Assembly (NCBI GenBank): GCA_035532535.1
Contig: DATKQT010000023.1
Location: forward strand, 14,136 to 78,135
DNA from: Palsa-739 sp035532535
Lineage (GTDB): Bacteria; Actinomycetota; Thermoleophilia; Gaiellales; Gaiellaceae
Reading direction: 5' to 3'
Length of the DNA stretch: 64,000 bases
The first letter of the stretch is position 1, and each line of letters opens with the position of its first letter. The position numbers were made by a program, and so were the translations under genes. The notes under the pieces were generated by a model. It had not been told where the DNA came from. It was given only the letters and a program-made list of their open reading frames with translations, and did not search any database. Positions 58,485-64,000 of the stretch are shown here, in pieces.

Positions 58485-60396
58485 GCGGCCACACCTTCAG
58501 CACCTTGTGCCGCGCCTGGTCGAGCCGGCCGCACGGCGTGCCGGCCGGGCCGTAGCGGTCGTACTTCCAGGCGTTGCTGTACGCGAGATAGGCCTCCGGC
58601 CACAGCTTCTGGTCCCAGAAGAAGTCGCCGAACTCGAACCAGACGGTGGAGTTCTCCGGCTCGAGCGAGACCGCGTCCCGGTAGAGCTGCAGGGCGCGCT
58701 TGGGGTTCAGCGCCTCCTCGAAGGCGGCCCATTCGGTGAGGACGTCGGTCGACAGCGGGTCGTATGCGTGCGCGTGCTCGACCTGCGCGACCGACGCCGC
58801 GGTCGCGAGCTGCCGCTGCGCGAGCCACGGCGCCGCCAGCGAGTAGATCGCACCGAGCGAGAAGAGCACCGCGGCAGCGGCGAGGAGCGGCCGCCGCGCG
58901 GGCGCCGGCTGTGCGGGACCGCGCACGACGAGCGCACCCACGACGAAGAGGAGCGGGCCGCACGTCGCAACGTAGTCCCAGTCGGTGTCGGCGACGAGAT
59001 GCGCGAGGAACGCGGCCGCGCCGATCGCAAGCGCCGTCACCGCGGCGCGCTCGGCTCCGCGCGCGCGCAGGCGTGCGCGTGTGACTCCGAAGACGGCTGC
59101 GACGGCAGCGCCGACGAAGAGGAGGAAGCCGACGATCCCGGTCTCGCTCAGGAACTGGAGCGGAACGTTGTGCGGCTCGGTCGTCGTCACCAGGCTCGTG
59201 CGCCGGAGCAAGAGGTCGGTGAACTGGAACGTCCCGGCGCCGGTGCCGCCGCCGGGATGGCGCACGAACGCGTGCCAGGCCTCCTGCCACCACGTCCAGC
59301 GGTTGCTGGAGTTGAGGCTGCCGAAACGGCCTTGCCCTGACCCGATCTGGCTCGAGACCGGATTGGCGAAGGCATGCCAGATGCGCGTCGCGAACACGGC
59401 CGCGGCGACGACGAACGCGACGGCGGCGAGCGCGGCGGCGAGCGCGGCCGCCCGCTCGATCCTGCGGCGGCTCGCATCGGAGACGGGCATCCGCCGGCGA
59501 GCCAGCGCCGCCGAGCCGGCGACAGCTGCTCCGCCCGCCACGACCGCAAGCGCGAAGATCCAGCCGTCGTGTGCCCGCACGGAATGCGGCTGCGCGTCCT
59601 TCGTGATCCCGGGCAGCGCGAGCGCGATCCCGAAAACGGCTGCTGCGCCGCCGCCGGCGAGCACCACGGCAACCAGGCTCCCAACGCGGTCTTCCGCGAG
59701 CACGATCCAGGCGACGGCGGCAAGGCACGCAAGCGCGACCCCGAAACGCGAGTACGTCAGCAACACGGTCAGTCCGGCGCCGTAGAGGAGCAGCGCCCCG
59801 GCCGCATATCGCCGCGACGCGAGCCACAACGCGACCGGCGCCGCGACCGCGGCGAGCAGCGCGAGCTCGTTCCAGTAGTCGAGCGGCGCGCGGAGGCGCG
59901 CGAGACGCCCGTAGTCGGAGTAGAGCGACGGGACGCACTTCGCGAGCAGCGCATACCCGAGCAAGAGCGCGAGCAGCAGCGCCGCGCCGCGCGCGATCGA
60001 CTCGGCCGGCCGCTGCAGGAGCGCCGCCGCGAATGCGCCGAGAAGCGCGAACGCTGCGTAGACGAGCGTCCGGTTCGTGTACTGCCACGAGTCCTCGGGC
60101 GAGACCGACCAGAGAGTCGTGACGCCGACCCACACGGCGAGCCCGAAGAGCGCGGCGAGGAACCCGGCGCCGGCCGCGTCGAGCCTCGGCCCGGGCAACG
60201 CGCCGACGAGGACAGCGGCGGCGGCGGCCGCAGCAGCCACGAGCGCGACGGCGCCGATCCAGACGAACGACGAGAGCGTCGTCCCCCGCGCGAAGAAGAA
60301 TGCCGCGAATGCGAGCGAGCCCCCCGTTGCTGCGACGACGGCTCTCGCGGTCGACCGCCGTTCGACCAGAGCGCGCACCGGCGAGGACGCTAGCAT
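58447..60396 (-). CDS. O-antigen ligase/polymerase-like protein with C-terminal TPR-like tail
   Basis: The 649-aa protein has about 12 membrane helices. The Wzy_C/WaaL-type periplasmic loop contains NSSNRWTWWQEAWHAFVRHPGGGTGAGTFQF and TTTEPHNVPLQFLSETGIVG, including the H-N pair typical of these ligases. The C-terminal 100 residues (NPKRALQLYRDAVSLEPENSTVWFEFGDFFWDQKLWPEAYLAYSNAWKYD) look like TPR units facing outward. It polymerises or attaches surface polysaccharide. ATG 60396. Confidence 0.83.
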   Translation of the reverse strand: MLASSPVRALVERRSTARAVVAATGGSLAFAAFFFARGTTLSSFVWIGAVALVAAAAAAAAVLVGALPGPRLDAAGAGFLAALFGLAVWVGVTTLWSVSPEDSWQYTNRTLVYAAFALLGAFAAALLQRPAESIARGAALLLALLLGYALLAKCVPSLYSDYGRLARLRAPLDYWNELALLAAVAAPVALWLASRRYAAGALLLYGAGLTVLLTYSRFGVALACLAAVAWIVLAEDRVGSLVAVVLAGGGAAAVFGIALALPGITKDAQPHSVRAHDGWIFALAVVAGGAAVAGSAALARRRMPVSDASRRRIERAAALAAALAAVAFVVAAAVFATRIWHAFANPVSSQIGSGQGRFGSLNSSNRWTWWQEAWHAFVRHPGGGTGAGTFQFTDLLLRRTSLVTTTEPHNVPLQFLSETGIVGFLLFVGAAVAAVFGVTRARLRARGAERAAVTALAIGAAAFLAHLVADTDWDYVATCGPLLFVVGALVVRGPAQPAPARRPLLAAAAVLFSLGAIYSLAAPWLAQRQLATAASVAQVEHAHAYDPLSTDVLTEWAAFEEALNPKRALQLYRDAVSLEPENSTVWFEFGDFFWDQKLWPEAYLAYSNAWKYDRYGPAGTPCGRLDQARHKVLKVWPPSCPAGRPAATH

Positions 60397-60536
60397 TGCG
60401 AAATTGCCGCGGACGGGCCGTTCACAAACGGTTTACATCGTCGTTACGCCGAGAACACCGCCGTTGGAGAGACTGACCGGTGAGGGTCGCGCAACGGACG
60501 TTTGAGTTGTCCGCGATTGGAGCACGGGAGACGATG
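60397..60536. promoter_or_regulatory. divergent region, O-antigen ligase-like gene / glycine-rich surface protein
   Basis: The 140-bp gap has an inverted pair CCGTT-CACA-AACGG at 60418-60431 near its minus-strand end. On the plus strand GTTTACAT lies 3' of it. A GGGAG ribosome site at 60526-60530 serves the plus gene. Core promoter assignment is not certain. Confidence 0.35.
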
Positions 60537-61163
60537 ATGCTGACGAGACGTTCCATACCGAAGACGGGGCTTGCCGCCGCCGCCGCCGTCTCGGCGCTCG
60601 CCTTCGTCGCCGCCGGCGCGCCCGTTGCCTCGGCAGCACCCGCAGCGACGGCAACGGCGACGAGCAACTGCTGGCTCCAGGTCGTGAACGACTGGCTCGC
60701 CCACGGCCAGGTCACCGGCCTCTATCCAATCCCCTGCTACACGCAGGCGATCCAGCACCTCAGCGCCTACCCCGACATCAAGCAGTACTCGAGCGCGATC
60801 GACGACATCCACCGCGCGTTGCTCGCCGCCATCCACGAGGAGCGCGGCAGCGGCCCCGGCGGCAGCCTCGGCCTGGGCGGGGGCGGGGGCGGCGGCGGAG
60901 CCATCGGCGGGGGCGGCGGAGGCGGCGGCTCCAGCGGCGGGACTAGCCCCCCCGCAAAGAGTCTCTTCAGCCGGCTCGCGGCCGACATCGGCCCGGGGAA
61001 CGCGCAGTCGATTCCGCTGCCGCTGCTCGTGCTCGGCGGGCTCGCCCTGCTCCTGTTTTTGACCGCGGCAGCAACGTGGTTCGCGCGGCGCCTTCAGGGC
61101 CGGCGGATCACTCCCGCGCCGGCTCACGCACCCGCCCATAGCTCCGTCCGACCCAAGCCCTAA
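60537..61163 (+). CDS. secreted, C-terminally anchored glycine-rich protein
   Basis: The 208-aa protein has a signal peptide (MLTRRSIPKTGLAAAAAVSALAFVAAG...ASA) and a small domain with two cysteines (SNCWLQVVNDWLAHGQVTGLYPIPCYTQAIQHL). A long glycine linker precedes a membrane helix (LPLLVLGGLALLLFLTAAATWFA) and a basic cytosolic tail. The domain is unknown. Translation may begin at 60534 or 60537; the second has better SD spacing. It is likely a cell-surface protein. Confidence 0.7.
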   Translation: MLTRRSIPKTGLAAAAAVSALAFVAAGAPVASAAPAATATATSNCWLQVVNDWLAHGQVTGLYPIPCYTQAIQHLSAYPDIKQYSSAIDDIHRALLAAIHEERGSGPGGSLGLGGGGGGGGAIGGGGGGGGSSGGTSPPAKSLFSRLAADIGPGNAQSIPLPLLVLGGLALLLFLTAAATWFARRLQGRRITPAPAHAPAHSSVRPKP

Positions 61164-61245
61164 CCTCCGGTCCCCCTCGGGCTTCTAGCCAGGCTCGGCG
61201 GGGACGTCGAGCACATCAACAGGGCTACAGTGGAAGGGGCCGGCC

Positions 61246-63999
61246 ATGGCGAGCGTAGAGCAGCACAACACGACGGATCCGACGACCGATGAGGTGGTCA
61301 ACACCGTCACCGACGAGGGGGCTCGTCTCGGCGTACGCCGTTTCTTCACCATCCCCGGGCGCGACCCGTTCGACGAGATCGAGTGGGAGAACCGCGACGC
61401 CGTCATCCCAGGCCGCAACGGCCCCGCCTTCGAGCAGCGGGCGGTCGAATTTCCCAAGTTCTGGTCGCAGACGGCGACCAACATCGTCGCCCAGAAGTAC
61501 TTCCGCGGCCGGCTGAGCTCGCCGGAGCGCGAGTCGAGCGTCAAGCAGATGGTCGGCCGCGTGGTCGACACGGCGGTCGCCTGGGGCACCCAGGGCGGCT
61601 ATTTCGCCGACGACGACGAGCGCGACACGTTCGCGGCCGAGCTGAAGGCGATCCTCGTCAACCAGTACGCCTCGTTCAACAGCCCTGTGTGGTTCAACGT
61701 CGGCTTCGAGGAGAAGCCGCAGTGCTCGGCGTGCTTCATCCTCTCCATCGACGACTCGATGGAGTCGATCCTCGACTGGATCCGCCGCGAGGGCGTCATC
61801 TTCCGGGGCGGCTCCGGCTCGGGCGTCAACCTCTCCAAGCTTCGCTCCTCGAAGGAGCAGCTGTCGAAGGGCGGCTACGCGTCCGGCCCCGTCTCGTTCA
61901 TGCGAGGCGCGGACGCGAGTGCAGGCACGATCAAGTCGGGCGGCAAGACGCGGCGCGCGGCGAAGATGGTCGTGCTCGACGTCGACCATCCCGACGTCGA
62001 GGAGTTCATCTGGTGCAAGGCGAAAGAGGAGCGCAAGGCGCGCGTCCTCGAGCACGCCGGCTACGACATGTCGCTCGACTCACCCGACTGGGCGTCGATC
62101 CAGTACCAGAACGCGAACAACTCGGTGCGTGTCACCGACGCGTTCATGGACGCGGCGGCCGAGGGCGGCGAGTTCACCCTCACTGCGCGCACCGACGGCG
62201 CGGTCGTGTCGACCGTCGACGCGCGCGACCTGCTCCGGCAGATCGCTGCAGCGGCGTGGGAATGCGCCGACCCCGGCGTCCAGTACGACACGACGATCAA
62301 CAGCTGGCACACGCTGCCGAACACGGGTCGGATCAACGCATCCAATCCGTGCTCGGAGTACATGTCGATCGACGACTCGGCGTGCAACCTCGCGTCGCTC
62401 AACCTGATGAAGTTCCGTCGCGAGGACGGCGAGCTCGACGTCGAGGCGTTCGAGCACGCGTGCGACGTCGTGTTCCTCGCGCAGGAGATCCTCGTCGGCT
62501 ACTCGTCGTATCCGACGCCCGAGATCGAGCGCAACGCGAAGCGCTTCCGCCAGCTCGGCCTCGGCTACGCGAACCTGGGCGCGCTGCTCATGGCCCGCGG
62601 CCTCCCGTACGACTCCGACGAAGGCCGCGCGTACGCGGCGGCGATCACGGCGCTGATGACCGGCCGTGCGTATCGCAAGTCGGCCGAGATCGCCGCACGC
62701 ATGGGGCCGTTCGACGGCTACCAGGTGAACCGCGCGCCGATGATCGGCGTGATCGCGAAGCATCGCGCTGCGGTCGGCAACATCGAGAACTCCGACGTCG
62801 TGCCGGGCGATCTGCTGACCGCGTGCCGGAAGGCGTGGGACGACGCGCTCAACCTCGGCGAGGTGAGCGGCTTCCGCAACGCTCAGGCGACGGTGCTCGC
62901 GCCGACCGGGACGATCAGCTTCATGATGGACTGCGACACGACGGGAGTGGAGCCCGACTTCTCGCTCGTCAAGTCGAAGCGGCTCGTCGGCGGCGGCGAG
63001 ATCACCATCGTGAACAAGACGGTCCAGGCCGGCCTCGAGAAGCTCGGCTACGCGCCGCGCGAGGTGGACGAGGTCGTCGCGTTCGTCGACGAGCGGAACA
63101 CCGTCGTCGGCGCGCCGTACGTGAAGACCGAGCACTATCCCGTGTTCGACTGCGCCGTCGGCGACCGCGCGATCCACTACACGGGTCACGTGAAGATGAT
63201 GGGCGCGGTCCAGCCCTTCATCTCGGGCGCAATCTCGAAGACGGTGAACATGCCGGAGACGGCCACGGTCGACGACGTCGCGCGGCTGTACGTCGATGCG
63301 TGGCGGCTCGGCGTCAAGGCGATCGCGATCTACCGCGACAACTGCAAGGTTGCCCAGCCGCTCTCGGGCAAGGGCGATGCCAAGGCCCTGACGCCGATGC
63401 AGCAACTCATGGGCGCGCCGAAGCGGCGCCGGCTGCCGGACGACCGCAACGAGATCGGCCGGAAGTTCCGCGTCGGCGAGTACGAGGGCTACATCCACGT
63501 CGGCGTGTTCGACGACGGGACGCCGGGCGACATCTTCGTCGACATCGCGAAGGACGGGACGACGCTCCAGGGTCTCGTGAACTCGCTCATGATCGCGGTC
63601 TCGATGGGCCTCCAGTACGGCGTCCCGCCCGAGGTGTACGTCTCGAAGCTCTCGCATATGCGCTTCGAGCCCTCGGGCCTGACGAACGACGAGGACATCC
63701 GCACCGCGAAGTCGATCGTCGACTACATCTTCCGCTGGTTCGGGAAGAAGTTCCTCACGGTCGAGCAGCAGGAGGAGGTCGGGATCCTCTCGGCGGAGGT
63801 GCGGGCGAAGCTCGCGTCGCAGTACGCAGCAGGTGGAGCCGAGCTCTCGCCCTCGGGCGACGTTCCCTCCCCCGGCCAGACGGCGCTCTTCAACTCGTTC
63901 GAAGACGCGATCGAGTGCAACCGCTGCGGCGGCCGCATGGTGCGCGCCGGCACGTGTTACACGTGCCGCGACTGCGGCACGAGCACCGGCTGCGGCTGA
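61246..63999 (+). CDS. nrdJ: class II (B12-dependent) ribonucleoside-diphosphate reductase NrdJ
   Basis: The 917-aa protein is complete, with TGA at 63997-63999. Class II reductases use adenosylcobalamin to start the radical. Active-site motifs are FNSPVWFNVG, CSACFILSIDDSMESI (cysteine), NASNPCSEYMSIDDSACNLASLN (Cys/Glu) and LAPTGTISFMMDCDTTGVEP. The TSCPD domain (about residues 735-835) is followed by a zinc-type tail CNRCGGRMVRAGTCYTCRDCGTSTGCG. The ATG at 61246 has GGAAGGGG. No cobalamin riboswitch is visible in the short (82-bp) leader region. Confidence 0.95.
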   Translation: MASVEQHNTTDPTTDEVVNTVTDEGARLGVRRFFTIPGRDPFDEIEWENRDAVIPGRNGPAFEQRAVEFPKFWSQTATNIVAQKYFRGRLSSPERESSVKQMVGRVVDTAVAWGTQGGYFADDDERDTFAAELKAILVNQYASFNSPVWFNVGFEEKPQCSACFILSIDDSMESILDWIRREGVIFRGGSGSGVNLSKLRSSKEQLSKGGYASGPVSFMRGADASAGTIKSGGKTRRAAKMVVLDVDHPDVEEFIWCKAKEERKARVLEHAGYDMSLDSPDWASIQYQNANNSVRVTDAFMDAAAEGGEFTLTARTDGAVVSTVDARDLLRQIAAAAWECADPGVQYDTTINSWHTLPNTGRINASNPCSEYMSIDDSACNLASLNLMKFRREDGELDVEAFEHACDVVFLAQEILVGYSSYPTPEIERNAKRFRQLGLGYANLGALLMARGLPYDSDEGRAYAAAITALMTGRAYRKSAEIAARMGPFDGYQVNRAPMIGVIAKHRAAVGNIENSDVVPGDLLTACRKAWDDALNLGEVSGFRNAQATVLAPTGTISFMMDCDTTGVEPDFSLVKSKRLVGGGEITIVNKTVQAGLEKLGYAPREVDEVVAFVDERNTVVGAPYVKTEHYPVFDCAVGDRAIHYTGHVKMMGAVQPFISGAISKTVNMPETATVDDVARLYVDAWRLGVKAIAIYRDNCKVAQPLSGKGDAKALTPMQQLMGAPKRRRLPDDRNEIGRKFRVGEYEGYIHVGVFDDGTPGDIFVDIAKDGTTLQGLVNSLMIAVSMGLQYGVPPEVYVSKLSHMRFEPSGLTNDEDIRTAKSIVDYIFRWFGKKFLTVEQQEEVGILSAEVRAKLASQYAAGGAELSPSGDVPSPGQTALFNSFEDAIECNRCGGRMVRAGTCYTCRDCGTSTGCG

Positions 64000-64000
64000 T

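Noticed and set aside
60884..60945. GGC/GGG-rich tract as a simple-sequence repeat element
   Set aside because: It is the in-frame glycine linker of the surface protein, with mixed glycine codons, not a mobile or CRISPR-like repeat.
61164..61245. Cobalamin riboswitch upstream of nrdJ
   Set aside because: The gap is only 82 bp and no B12-box-like sequence or required stems were seen.
1..64000. CRISPR arrays, prophage, integrase, toxin-antitoxin or restriction systems
   Set aside because: Looked for regular spaced repeats, recombinases and defence-type domains; apart from the REP unit at 14767-15439 nothing supportable was found.

Overview
The window reads as a GC-rich actinobacterial chromosome. 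The best guess is the Thermoleophilia (Gaiellales/Solirubrobacterales type). The reasons are the strong G/C third-position bias, frequent GTG/TTG starts, many start/stop overlaps of the ATGA/GTGA type, several start codons sitting 6 nt behind a -10 box (leaderless messages), an HpnCDE/Shc/HpnH/HpnG hopanoid operon, a FolE2/MptA-type cyclohydrolase and a class II ribonucleotide reductase. Taxonomy is inference; no rRNA gene is present.

Layout. 1-10006 (minus) is one long operon. It encodes a branched-chain-amino-acid-type ABC transporter (livK, H, M, G, F), an XdhC/CoxI maturation factor, the three subunits of a molybdenum hydroxylase of the CoxMSL family, and a CoxG-like protein cut by the window edge. 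The transporter presumably imports the substrate that the hydroxylase oxidises. The large-subunit active-site loop lacks the cysteine of true (form I) CO dehydrogenase. 10137-13749 holds a bicupin, OsmC, a nitroreductase, an aquaporin, a tiny zinc ribbon and the principal sigma factor. 13869-23534 is mixed housekeeping: asparaginase, a REP-type transposase element inserted at 14767-15439, an ArsR regulator with an MFS exporter, an Fpg-like glycosylase, a CBS protein, thymidine kinase, FolE2, PlsY, a divergent pair of superoxide dismutases and a secreted cupredoxin-like protein. 23668-27110 has an ECF sigma/anti-sigma pair, a tandem ThyX-like protein and a DUF72 protein.

28100-44445 is a continuous minus-strand block. 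Its upstream half is the hopanoid operon (hpnC, hpnD, hpnE, shc, hpnH, hpnG, then ispH and a YjbQ protein). HpnCDE make squalene from farnesyl diphosphate, Shc cyclises it, and HpnH/HpnG begin the C35 side chain. Its downstream half is a fully overlapping set of seven genes: two small membrane proteins, a CopC-CopD fusion, an arylsulfotransferase-like protein, an ornithine-cyclodeaminase-like enzyme, a citrate synthase and a class V aminotransferase. A striking 163-bp imperfect inverted repeat lies between hpnC and a divergent STAS-domain gene.

44635-64000 carries an M29 aminopeptidase, phospholipase D, a class A penicillin-binding protein, a CopD-like protein, a zinc-ribbon membrane protein, a large membrane protein, tRNA-Thr(CGT), a second sigma-70, an ECF sigma factor fused to a membrane anchor and a low-complexity tail, holB, tmk, a galE-like epimerase, a LytR_C protein, an O-antigen-ligase-like protein with a tetratricopeptide-like tail, a glycine-rich anchored protein, and nrdJ ending one base before the window edge.

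The genome is very compact: nine of eleven convergent gene pairs overlap, five of them by exactly four shared stop-codon bases. No CRISPR array, integrase, rRNA or phage module was seen.
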